Positions 1 through 5,220 are shown, counted from the stretch's first letter. The stretch is DNA of 6,347 bases from an uncultured Collinsella sp. (GCA_900764415.1 CAAFOA010000123.1:1-6347), one strand, 5' to 3'. Made by a program: numbers and translations. Notes: a model not told the origin generated them from the letters alone.

Positions 1-51
1 ATACGAGATGCAGCGTAGTCTCGTGGGCTCGGAGATGTGTATAAGAGACAG
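1..51 (+). other. Nextera i7-side adapter left on the contig end (artefact)
   Basis: This is not genomic DNA. Bases 1-9 (ATACGAGAT) are the end of the Illumina P7 primer, 10-17 (GCAGCGTA) occupy the 8-base i7 index position, 18-32 (GTCTCGTGGGCTCGG) are the Nextera read-2 adapter, and 33-51 (AGATGTGTATAAGAGACAG) are the 19-bp Tn5 mosaic end. Translated in one frame it yields the peptide GSEMCIRDR, which turns up in contaminated database entries. Genomic sequence starts at about 52. Confidence 0.98.
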
Positions 52-362
52 ACGTGAAGCCGGTCGTGGCCGCCGAGGACGGCCTCATCGTGCAGTTGGG
101 CAAGGCGCGCGGTTCCAAAAACGGTCGCAACCTTCTGAATCAAAAGGTCGAAAAGGCGGGCGGCGTCGACTTTTCCATGCCGCTGGCGCTAGGCTATACA
201 GGCCTTTCGGACGCCGTGCTCAAGAAGTACATCGAGGACAGCACGGCGCTATGGGCCGGCCATGCCGAAAGCGAGCTTCCCATCCATACCATCGGCGCCA
301 CTATCGGCACCCATGTGGGTCCCGGCGCCGTAGCCGTAGCCTTCTTCCGCCCCGCCAACTAG
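52..362 (+). CDS. DegV family protein, C-terminal part (5' truncated by contig end)
   Basis: The reading frame is open from the adapter junction to a TAG at 360-362 and gives about 102 residues. These match the C-terminal domain of DegV proteins, which are normally about 280 residues. DegV proteins bind a fatty acid in a pocket between two domains; some (FakB) hand it to the fatty-acid kinase FakA to make acyl-phosphate for phospholipid synthesis. Visible hallmarks are KPVV..EDGLIVQLGKARG near the start, the segment that opens the C-terminal domain, and the closing IGATIGTHVGPGAVAVAFF, the conserved IGPVIGTHxGPGA-type ending that lines the lipid pocket. The N-terminal domain is missing, so FakB function cannot be told from other DegV paralogues. 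A GTG at 54 is in frame but is an internal valine codon, not a start. A repeat hairpin begins 11 bases after the stop and may act as its 3' end. Confidence 0.9.
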
Positions 363-373
363 CTATCCGGTCA

Positions 374-412
374 AAACCACCACAAAGGGGACAGGCACCT
401 TTGTGGTGGTTT
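374..412 (+). repeat. REP-like hairpin repeat, copy 1
   Basis: This is a perfect 15-bp inverted repeat: AAACCACCACAAAGG at 374-388 and its reverse complement at 398-412, around the 9-nt loop GGACAGGCA. It lies between the DegV stop and the RBS of the next gene. The whole 39-nt unit recurs as its reverse complement at 780-818 with one change. It could fold in the mRNA and act as a 3' stabiliser or weak terminator, but there is no U-run beyond the last three T of the arm. Confidence 0.9.
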
Positions 413-438
413 ATGCTGGTTTCGGTTGAAAGGAGCGC

Positions 439-762
439 ATGTTGGCGTCTGAGGGCTTTTTTGAGCGGGTGTACGAGGTAGTCGAGCAGATCCCTGAGGG
501 GATGGTCGCCACGTATGGTCAGGTGGCGCTGCTTGCCGGTCGTCCACGAAGTGCGCGGTACGTGGGGTATGCCCTGCATAGCAATCCGCGCCCTGGCGAG
601 ATTCCCTGTCACCGCGTGGTATTTGCCGATGGGCACATATGCGAGGGTTTTGCTTTCGGCGGTCCCGATGCTCAACGTGAGCTTTTGCTAGGGGAGGGTG
701 TGGCGTTTAAGGACGACATGCACGTCGACTTGGTCGCCTGTCGCTGGCCAGCAGGGCTCTAG
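439..762 (+). CDS. MGMT/Ogt-family single-domain protein (putative O6-alkylguanine-DNA alkyltransferase or alkyltransferase-like protein)
   Basis: This 107-residue protein consists only of the DNA-binding/active-site domain of methylated-DNA-cysteine methyltransferases, which repair O6-alkylguanine by moving the alkyl group to their own cysteine. Hallmarks are GMVATYGQVALLAG (residues 21-34, with the DNA-contacting Tyr26), SARYVG (38-43, with Arg40 as the nucleotide-flipping arginine finger), Asn49 in SNP, and the active-site motif PCHRV at 56-60 with Cys57. A glycine-rich wing and RELLLGEGV follow. Full-length Ogt/Ada-C proteins are about 150-180 residues with an extra N-terminal domain. This short form has the size of alkyltransferase-like (ATL) proteins, but those carry Trp where this has Cys, so it may still be catalytic. 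The start at 439 is set by AAAGGAG just upstream (AGGAG at 431-435). It probably shares a transcript with the DegV gene, 76 bases upstream. It is bracketed by two inverted copies of a hairpin repeat. Confidence 0.88.
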   Translation: MLASEGFFERVYEVVEQIPEGMVATYGQVALLAGRPRSARYVGYALHSNPRPGEIPCHRVVFADGHICEGFAFGGPDAQRELLLGEGVAFKDDMHVDLVACRWPAGL

Positions 763-778
763 CGGCTCCTCCGTGGCC

Positions 779-819
779 AAAACTACCACAAAGGTGCCTG
801 TCCCCTTTGTGGTGGTTTT
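779..819 (-). repeat. REP-like hairpin repeat, copy 2 (inverted relative to copy 1)
   Basis: A 16-bp stem (779-794 with 804-819) has one G-U pair and the loop TGCCTGTCC at 795-803. The loop is the exact reverse complement of the copy 1 loop. The core unit matches the reverse complement of copy 1 at 38 of 39 positions, with a C-to-T change in the left arm that keeps pairing as G-U. It starts 17 bases after the stop of the MGMT-family gene. Confidence 0.9.
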
Positions 820-1003
820 CCGTTTCAGGTTTACCGTGGCTAACTTATGGAGAAGTTATGGCGGCGCATATTGACGCTAGAAAGTAAACCACGGTGAACT
901 ATATTGGTTTCAGCAACGGAGCAGGCAATAGGCGATGAAAAAGCCTGCCCTGTTGAGTTTGATTCGCATCCCTCCCCTCTGTGCGATTCAACGGTGTACT
1001 TCG
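820..1003. other. Gene-free stretch with several stem-loops
   Basis: No credible coding frame lies between 763 and 1098. Besides the repeat and the hairpin at 1004-1045, several stems can be drawn. Bases 829-839 pair with 889-899 (GTTTACCGTGG with CCACGGTGAAC, one G-U) and enclose a small TAACTT/AAGTTA hairpin at 841-858. Bases 914-926 pair with 943-955 (13 positions, one G-U and one mismatch). A weaker stem joins 958-967 to 982-991. A structured plus-strand RNA ending at the 1004-1051 hairpin is possible, but I find no convincing promoter and do not recognise a known family. Confidence 0.3.
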
Positions 1004-1051
1004 GGAACAGGCCCGCTGGCAACTAACTGCCAGCGGGCCTGTTCCTGTTTT
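1004..1051 (+). terminator. Strong stem-loop between convergent genes, likely terminator
   Basis: A perfect 17-bp GC-rich stem (GGAACAGGCCCGCTGGC at 1004-1020, partner at 1029-1045) has an 8-nt loop AACTAACT and is followed by TGTTTT on the plus strand. It lies between the plus-strand DegV/MGMT genes and the convergent trpS, where it would stop plus-strand readthrough. Read on the minus strand it lies 54 bases past the trpS stop but lacks a U-run, so any terminator role for trpS would be weaker. Confidence 0.65.
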
Positions 1052-1098
1052 GGGGAGAAATCTAATCTCACCGTCTATGTTGCGCGAAAGCGCTTTGC

Positions 1099-2148
1099 CT
1101 AGTACACCATGCCCATGGCGTCCTGAACCTCGGCCAGGGTCTGCTCGGCAATTTCGTTGGCGCGACGATTGCCCTCGTGCAGCACGTCCTTGACGTAATC
1201 CAGGTCGTTCTCGTAGCGCTGGCGACGCTCGCGGATTGGGGCGAAGTACTCGTTGACGGCCTCGGTCACGTACTTCTTGAGCTGGCCGGAGCCGCCCATG
1301 CCAATCTCCTCGGCAATCTCGACCTCGGAGCGGCCGGTGCAGATGGCGGCCGTGGAAAGCAGGCCGGACACGCCGGGGCGGTTCTCGGGATCGAACGTAA
1401 TCATGCGCTCGGAGTCGGTCTGGCTCTTCTTGATGCGCTTGGCCGTCTCCTCGGCGGTCATCGAAATGTTGATGGCGTTGCCGTAGCTCTTGCTCATCTT
1501 GCGACCGTCAAGGCCGGGCAGCAGCGGGGTCTCGGACAGCAGCGCTTCGACCTCGGGAAATACCTTGCCGTAGCGGTTGTTAAAGCGGCGTGCGATGGTG
1601 CGGGTGAGCTCGATGTGCGGCAGCTGGTCGCGACCGACGGGCACCACATTGCCCTTGCAGAACAGGATGTCGCAGGCCTGGTGCACCGGGTAGGTGAGCA
1701 GAAGGCCGGTGAGCTCGTGGCCCGAGGCCTCCATCTCGGCCTTGACCGTGGGGTTGCGCGCCAGCTCGGCCTCGGACACCAGCGACAGGAACGGTAGCAT
1801 GAGCTGGTTTGCGGCGGGCACGGCGGAGTGCGCGTAGATCATGGTCTTGTCGGGGTCGATGCCGCAGGCAAGGTAGTCCATGACCATGTTGTACACGTTG
1901 TCCTGGATGTGCTCGGTGGTGTCGCGGTCGGTGATGACCTGGTAGTCGGCGATGAGCACGTTGGTCTTGGCGCCCATGTTCTGCAGTTCAACACGGCCCT
2001 TGAGGGTGCCAAAGTAGTGGCCCAGGTGCAGGCGTCCGGTCGGGCGGTCGCCGGTGAGCATGGTGAACTTCTCGGGCGTCTTTGCCAGGCCCTCGCGAAT
2101 GGCGTTGCTCTTTTGCAGCGCGACTTCGTAGCTGTTCTCGTTTGGCAT
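1099..2148 (-). CDS. trpS: Tryptophanyl-tRNA synthetase (TrpRS)
   Basis: A 349-residue cytosolic class I aminoacyl-tRNA synthetase that charges tRNA-Trp with tryptophan using ATP. The N-terminal Rossmann domain begins with TGDRPTGRLHLGHYFGTL, holding the HIGH-type motif HLGH at residues 41-44. The conserved VGRDQLPHIELTR lies at 171-183, and the KMSKS loop is intact at 217-221 (LPGLDGRKMSKSYGNAI). The C-terminal helical part binds the anticodon. The length suits bacterial TrpRS, usually 330-350 residues. The ATG at 2148 is chosen because AGGAG (2154-2158) lies 5 nt upstream and the family similarity starts there. The same frame stays open to 2367, but those 73 extra codons are low-complexity Arg/Ser/Pro and unlike any TrpRS. 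The gene lies 160 bases downstream of the sugar-phosphate transferase on the same strand, with no clear terminator between, so partial co-transcription is possible. I saw no T-box leader. Confidence 0.97.
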   Translation of the reverse strand: MPNENSYEVALQKSNAIREGLAKTPEKFTMLTGDRPTGRLHLGHYFGTLKGRVELQNMGAKTNVLIADYQVITDRDTTEHIQDNVYNMVMDYLACGIDPDKTMIYAHSAVPAANQLMLPFLSLVSEAELARNPTVKAEMEASGHELTGLLLTYPVHQACDILFCKGNVVPVGRDQLPHIELTRTIARRFNNRYGKVFPEVEALLSETPLLPGLDGRKMSKSYGNAINISMTAEETAKRIKKSQTDSERMITFDPENRPGVSGLLSTAAICTGRSEVEIAEEIGMGGSGQLKKYVTEAVNEYFAPIRERRQRYENDLDYVKDVLHEGNRRANEIAEQTLAEVQDAMGMVY

Positions 2149-2257
2149 GATTGCTCCTAACGTATGTTCATGGGTCAAGATGATAACGCGTTTATTGAAA
2201 GGGGTAGGGCGTAAGTAGGAGAGGGGCGGGAGAGGAGTGGCTTGTGCGATGGGTGCG

Positions 2258-2269
2258 GCGCAGCTGCGC
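2258..2269. repeat. 12-bp perfect palindrome upstream of trpS
   Basis: GCGCAGCTGCGC is its own reverse complement. It lies between the transferase stop (2309) and the trpS start (2148). It has no U-run on the minus strand, so it is a poor terminator. It could be an operator-like site or simply chance in GC-rich DNA. Confidence 0.25.
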
Positions 2270-2308
2270 TTGGCCAGTGGCGCCTGGACACATCCTCGGC
2301 GGCTTATC

Positions 2309-3508
2309 CTAGAGCTTGTGGTGGCGCTCCTCTTTGCGCTCCTCGGCTGCCTGCTCCTCCTGTTCAAAGGCGGGGTCGTCGGGGGTTACCAGCTCGTCCT
2401 CGTGCGTGCGCTTGTTGTAATGGTGGCGCAGGACGGGCTCAAACAGGTGCAGGTGCTTGGCGAAGGCTGCCGAGCCAATGGCGAGCACGACAAAGATGAG
2501 CACGCGCGTGGGCACCTCGACCTGATTGATGGCGGCGGCGCCGGCCGAAAGCATGATGCACCAGGCGTAGATGAGCAGCACGGCCTGCTTTTGGTTGTAG
2601 CCCTCTTGGATCAGGCGGTGGTGGATGTGGCCCTTGTCGGCCTGTCCGATGCTAATGTGGGCGCGCTTGCGACGCACGATGGCGCTGAACGTGTCTATGA
2701 TGGGCACGCCTGCCACGATGAGCGGGATGATGAGCGAGGTGAGCGCGGCGGTGCGGCTCACGTTGAGCAGCGAGATGGAGCCCAAAGCGAAGCCCAGCAG
2801 CAGCGACCCCGAGTCGCCCAAGAAGATGCTCGCGGGGTTGAAGTTGTAATGCAGAAAAGCCACGCACGAGCCAAAGAGCGCGATGGAGAGCGCGGCGGCG
2901 TCGATACGGCCCGAAAGCATGGCCATCGTGAACATGGTGAACGATGCGATGCCGCAAATGCCCGTGGCCAGGCCGTCGAGGCCGTCGATGAGGTTGATGA
3001 TGTTGGTGAACGCCACTAGGTAGATCACGGTGATGGGGTAGGCGAGCCAGCCAAGCATGATCTCGCCGGGGGCAAACGGGTTGATGATGACGCCGATTTT
3101 TAAGCCGCCGATGCAGGCGATGAGCGCGGCGAGCACCTGGCCGGCCAGCTTTTGCTTGGGCTTGAGCTGGAAGACATCATCGATCGCGCCGGTCGCAAAG
3201 ATCACGGTAAAGGAGAGTGCCAGCACGGGGTAGCTGATGTGAAGGCGCGGGTGCGGTACCAAAACGGGCGGCCAGCCCAGGTACCAGGTGCCCAGGATCT
3301 GCACGATGCAGGCGACGACGAGGCCCAAAAAGACCGCGGTGCCGCCCATGCGTGGGATGGGCTTAGTGTTGATGCGGCGCTTGGAGGGATAGTCGACGGC
3401 GTCGAGCTTGATTGCCAGGCGCTTGACCAGGGGTACCGTGAGAAAGGTCGTGATAAAGGCAGCGGCCGCCACGCATAAGTACGGTATGAAGCTCGTGGAT
3501 GAAGCCAT
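2309..3508 (-). CDS. Polyprenyl-phosphate sugar-1-phosphate transferase, WecA/TagO/MraY-like (glycosyltransferase 4 family)
   Basis: A 399-residue multi-pass membrane enzyme that transfers a sugar-1-phosphate, probably GlcNAc-1-phosphate from UDP-GlcNAc, to undecaprenyl phosphate. This is the first step of wall-linked glycopolymer or surface polysaccharide synthesis. In order: RINTKPIPRMGG (45-56), the Mg-binding Asp pair in GAIDD (107-111), NLIDGLDGLA (172-181), FNPASIFLGDSGS (223-235), and the cytosolic loop motif GHIHHRL (293-299) that marks the WecA/TagO branch rather than MraY. About ten hydrophobic segments span residues 7-350. An acidic, charged cytosolic tail follows (about 366-399, ending ERKEERHHKL). 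The ATG at 3508 is the first possible start because an in-frame TGA lies two codons upstream. The Shine-Dalgarno is weak (GGCGG about 12 nt upstream). A 6S RNA candidate and a leader hairpin lie upstream on the same strand. The exact sugar and polymer cannot be told from sequence. Confidence 0.93.
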   Translation of the reverse strand: MASSTSFIPYLCVAAAAFITTFLTVPLVKRLAIKLDAVDYPSKRRINTKPIPRMGGTAVFLGLVVACIVQILGTWYLGWPPVLVPHPRLHISYPVLALSFTVIFATGAIDDVFQLKPKQKLAGQVLAALIACIGGLKIGVIINPFAPGEIMLGWLAYPITVIYLVAFTNIINLIDGLDGLATGICGIASFTMFTMAMLSGRIDAAALSIALFGSCVAFLHYNFNPASIFLGDSGSLLLGFALGSISLLNVSRTAALTSLIIPLIVAGVPIIDTFSAIVRRKRAHISIGQADKGHIHHRLIQEGYNQKQAVLLIYAWCIMLSAGAAAINQVEVPTRVLIFVVLAIGSAAFAKHLHLFEPVLRHHYNKRTHEDELVTPDDPAFEQEEQAAEERKEERHHKL

Positions 3509-3540
3509 GAATCAAAAAACCGCCAAGCGTCGAAGGAAAA

Positions 3541-3578
3541 GGTCAAAGGGCGCTACGCGCAAAAGGGCATAGCTGACC
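3541..3578 (-). promoter_or_regulatory. Leader hairpin upstream of the WecA-like gene
   Basis: On the minus strand GGTCA-GCTATG (3578-3568) pairs with CGTAGC (3557-3552) and TGACC (3545-3541). This gives about 11 bp with one G-U pair and a 6-nt bulge, around the loop CCCTTTTGCG. It is followed by TTTTCC. It lies about 32 bases before the start codon and could be an attenuator-like or translation-affecting element. This is inferred from folding by eye. Confidence 0.35.
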
Positions 3579-3722
3579 CATGATACTCGACCGAGGGGGT
3601 GCGGGGGTTTACGCCGTGCGATTATCACGCGCTTACCAGATATTGGGATGTTGGCGGGGGTTCTGCCGAGTGTCGTTGGGTGTCATACGGGATCTGCGAT
3701 GGCAATTTTTGGCAAAATCGGC

Positions 3723-3893
3723 AAAAGAAAACCACCCCCCACGTTACGAAAATGAACCCACCTAAAACAGGTGGGTGCCCTCATCGACTGTTCCAGCGTC
3801 CTTAACAACGAAGGATACCTGTACTAAGTACGACTGTGTGGGCTCCCTAAATAAACGCGACGGTTCACCCAGTTGCTCCGCGGGGGGCGGAAT
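3723..3893 (-). ncRNA. ssrS: Candidate 6S RNA
   Basis: 6S RNA binds housekeeping RNA polymerase by imitating an open promoter: one long hairpin with a central bubble. The minus strand can form this. A 12-bp closing stem pairs CCGCCCCCCGCG (3890-3879) with CGTGGGGGGTGG (3743-3732) using two G-U pairs. An inner stem pairs GGTGAACC with GGTTCATT. The large bubble has a perfect 8-bp hairpin on its 3' side (ACCCACCT/AGGTGGGT, within 3756-3776). The distal arm begins GCCC/GGGC and is capped by TCCTT-CGTTGTT-AAGGA. TTTTCTTTT directly follows the closing stem (3731-3723), as a terminator would. A TATGAT -10 box at 3905-3900 predicts a start near 3893 and an RNA of about 171 nt, the usual size. Recognition rests on architecture and size, not alignment. 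The inner stem and the 3' hairpin share bases and would be alternatives, as known 6S RNAs also rearrange. It could instead be an unrelated structured RNA or a long leader. Confidence 0.68.
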
Positions 3894-3899
3894 ACCTAC

Positions 3900-3927
3900 A
3901 TCATAAAGCGGCACTTTGTTGATTCCA
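3900..3927 (-). promoter_or_regulatory. Predicted promoter of the 6S RNA candidate
   Basis: The -10 box TATGAT (3905-3900, minus strand) matches the sigma-70/SigA consensus at five of six bases. A weak -35 (TGGAAT at 3927-3922) lies 16 nt upstream. The predicted transcript start falls 3 nt before the closing stem, which fits a 6S gene. Confidence 0.5.
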
Positions 3928-3930
3928 GTC

Positions 3931-3959
3931 TTGACATTACAAAATTCGTGTCGGACGAT
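3931..3959 (+). promoter_or_regulatory. Possible promoter of the radical SAM gene
   Basis: A perfect -35 hexamer TTGACA (3931-3936) is followed after 17 nt by a weak -10, GACGAT (3954-3959). It would give a leader of about 78 nt before the start at 4044. It faces away from the 6S candidate promoter, with the two -35 regions only 3 bp apart. Confidence 0.4.
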
Positions 3960-4043
3960 TACGGCGCCTTGGGCTTGGAGCCGTCTGTGCGGTCCGGGCC
4001 TTTACGTTTGAGCTGCTGAATCGTTATTTTGGAGCATGTTTTT

Positions 4044-4982
4044 ATGCCGACTTCGTTGACCGAACTTTTTTCGCCTGCCTGTCATTTGTGTCCACGCCGT
4101 TGCGGTGCGGCGCGCGATGAGGGTGCGCACGGCATATGCGGCGCCGACGACACGCTTAAGGTCGCCCGCGCGGCGCTCCATATGTGGGAGGAGCCGCCCA
4201 TCTCGGGTGAGGCCGGCTCGGGCACGATTTTCTTTAGCGGCTGTTCGCTCAAATGCGTCTACTGCCAAAACCACGAGATTTCGACGGGCAATTTTGGACT
4301 TGAGATTACGCCCGAGCGCCTGGTCGAGATTATGCTGGAGTTACAGGACCAGGGCGCCAACAACATCAACCTGGTGACTGCGACGCATTATGCTCACCTG
4401 CTGCCGGCCGCGATTGCCGCAGCGCGGGAGCGCGGGCTGGACATCCCGATCGTCTACAACACGAGCGGCTATGAGCGGGCGAGTGCCGTTGCTGCCCTGG
4501 GTGACCTGGTTGATGTGTGGCTCACCGACTTTAAATATGCTGATGCCGAGCTTGCTCAGTCACTTTCTCATATTAAGGATTACCCGCGCGTGGCCGTGTC
4601 GGGTCTGGCACAGATGGCGCGCGAGGTCGAGCGCCGCGGGGGAGAGCTGGTGGACGACGAGGGGCTCATGAAGCGCGGCATCATCGTGCGTCACCTAGTG
4701 CTGCCGGGACATGCGGACGATTCGTGCCGCGTGCTGGACCTGGTGTGGCAGACGGTGGGCGACGTGCCGATTTCGGTCATGAACCAGTACACGCCCAATG
4801 CGCTCATGCGCGAGCAAGACGGTGAGTTGGCACGCGCCGTGACGCGCGAGGAGTACGAGCAGGTGCTCGATCATGCCGACGACCTGGGCTTTACGACGAT
4901 GTTCTGGCAAGAAGGCGGAGCGGTAGACGAGAGCTTTACCCCGGCGTTCGACACCACCGGCGTCCTCACCAGCGCAAAGTAG
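4044..4982 (+). CDS. PflX-like radical SAM protein (COG1313 type)
   Basis: A 312-residue cytosolic radical SAM protein. The [4Fe-4S] cluster motif CX3CX2C is seen in GCSLKCVYCQNHEIS, with Cys67, Cys71 and Cys74. These bind the cluster that cleaves S-adenosylmethionine to a 5'-deoxyadenosyl radical. Ahead of it is a cysteine-rich N-terminal patch, CHLCPRRCGAAR...GICG (Cys13, 16, 20, 32), typical of the group annotated as PflX or 'pyruvate formate-lyase activating enzyme-like', which may bind a second metal site. The rest fits the partial TIM barrel (NLVTATHY, VYNTSGYE, VWLTDFKYAD, VRHLVLPGH, SVMNQYTPN). The true substrate of this group is not known to me, and no glycyl radical enzyme is nearby, so activation of a PFL partner is not supported here. 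The ATG at 4044 is preferred over the in-frame TTG at 4029 because GGAG at 4031-4034 sits 9 nt before it. It is followed by repeat hairpins rather than a clear terminator. Confidence 0.92.
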   Translation: MPTSLTELFSPACHLCPRRCGAARDEGAHGICGADDTLKVARAALHMWEEPPISGEAGSGTIFFSGCSLKCVYCQNHEISTGNFGLEITPERLVEIMLELQDQGANNINLVTATHYAHLLPAAIAAARERGLDIPIVYNTSGYERASAVAALGDLVDVWLTDFKYADAELAQSLSHIKDYPRVAVSGLAQMAREVERRGGELVDDEGLMKRGIIVRHLVLPGHADDSCRVLDLVWQTVGDVPISVMNQYTPNALMREQDGELARAVTREEYEQVLDHADDLGFTTMFWQEGGAVDESFTPAFDTTGVLTSAK

Positions 4983-4990
4983 TGCATTTG

Positions 4991-5029
4991 CCGATGATTT
5001 TTCAATCCCCGTCCCAGAAAAATCATCGG
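4991..5029 (-). repeat. REP-like hairpin repeat, GGGACGGGG type, copy A
   Basis: A perfect 12-bp stem (CCGATGATTTTT at 4991-5002 with 5018-5029) surrounds a 15-nt loop that holds TGGGACGGGG on the minus strand (5016-5007). It starts 8 bases after the radical SAM stop. It has no U-run beyond the stem, so it is an imperfect terminator at best. Confidence 0.75.
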
Positions 5030-5050
5030 GTGGCTCGGACGTTCGAAAAG

Positions 5051-5081
5051 TAGTCAAAACAGCCCCGTCCCAAAAAGACTG
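5051..5081 (-). repeat. REP-like repeat, GGGACGGGG type, copy B (degenerate)
   Basis: On the minus strand AGTC-TTTTT-GGGACGGGG-CTG-TTTT-GACT repeats the layout of the copy at 4991-5029 in the same orientation: short outer stem AGTC/GACT, T-rich flank and a GGGACGGGG core. The 10-base core CCCCGTCCCA (plus strand) is identical at 5007-5016 and 5063-5072. The arms pair poorly, so this copy looks worn. Confidence 0.55.
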
Positions 5082-5092
5082 GGTATTGGGCG

Positions 5093-5120
5093 TTGACAGT
5101 TGGCGAGCCGTAGGTAAAAT
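5093..5120 (+). promoter_or_regulatory. Promoter of tRNA-Ala
   Basis: TTGACA (5093-5098), 16 nt, then TAAAAT (5115-5120) give a perfect -35 and a five-of-six -10. The transcript would start near 5127, about 7 nt before the mature tRNA. This is the best promoter in the window, as expected for a stable RNA. Confidence 0.85.
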
Positions 5121-5133
5121 ATCAACTTGTCCT

Positions 5134-5206
5134 GGGGACGTAGCTCAGTTGGGAGAGCGCTGCCGTCGCATGGCAGAGGCCGAGGGTTCGACTCCCTTCG
5201 TCTCCA
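5134..5206 (+). tRNA. tRNA-Ala, anticodon CGC (reads GCG)
   Basis: A full cloverleaf can be drawn. The acceptor stem is GGGGACG (5134-5140) with CGTCTCC (5199-5205). The D arm is GCTC-AGTTGGGA-GAGC. The anticodon arm is CTGCC-GTCGCAT-GGCAG with anticodon CGC at 5167-5169. The T arm is GAGGG-TTCGACT-CCCTT, and the discriminator is A at 5206. The acceptor stem holds G3-U70, the classic alanine identity pair, which agrees with the anticodon. After A73 the DNA reads CCC, so the CCA end is not fully encoded and must be completed by the CCA-adding enzyme. Confidence 0.96.
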
Positions 5207-5220
5207 CCCTTGGATTTGAT

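Noticed and set aside
8..481. A 157-residue plus-strand frame starting in the adapter
   Set aside because: It begins in synthetic sequence, is Arg-rich and out of frame with both the DegV and MGMT genes that it overlaps.
924..985. A fluoride riboswitch, suggested by AGGCGATG...GCCTGCCC
   Set aside because: Only the first stem resembles the motif; the conserved 3' half (CTGATGRC-type) is absent and no crcB-like gene follows.
2149..2308. A T-box or terminator between the WecA-like gene and trpS
   Set aside because: There is no T-box sequence and no stem with a U-run; only a 12-bp palindrome and GC-rich DNA are seen.
2149..2367. A longer trpS start, adding 73 residues
   Set aside because: The extension is low-complexity and overlaps the end of the upstream gene; a strong AGGAG precedes the ATG at 2148, where TrpRS similarity begins.
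1177..3019. Long plus-strand frames opposite trpS and the WecA-like gene
   Set aside because: They are antisense shadows of high-GC genes, with no domain content or credible ribosome sites; the minus-strand proteins have full family motifs.
3580..3805. Two short plus-strand frames in the gap before the radical SAM gene
   Set aside because: There is no ribosome site or recognisable content, and they overlap the 6S RNA candidate on the opposite strand.
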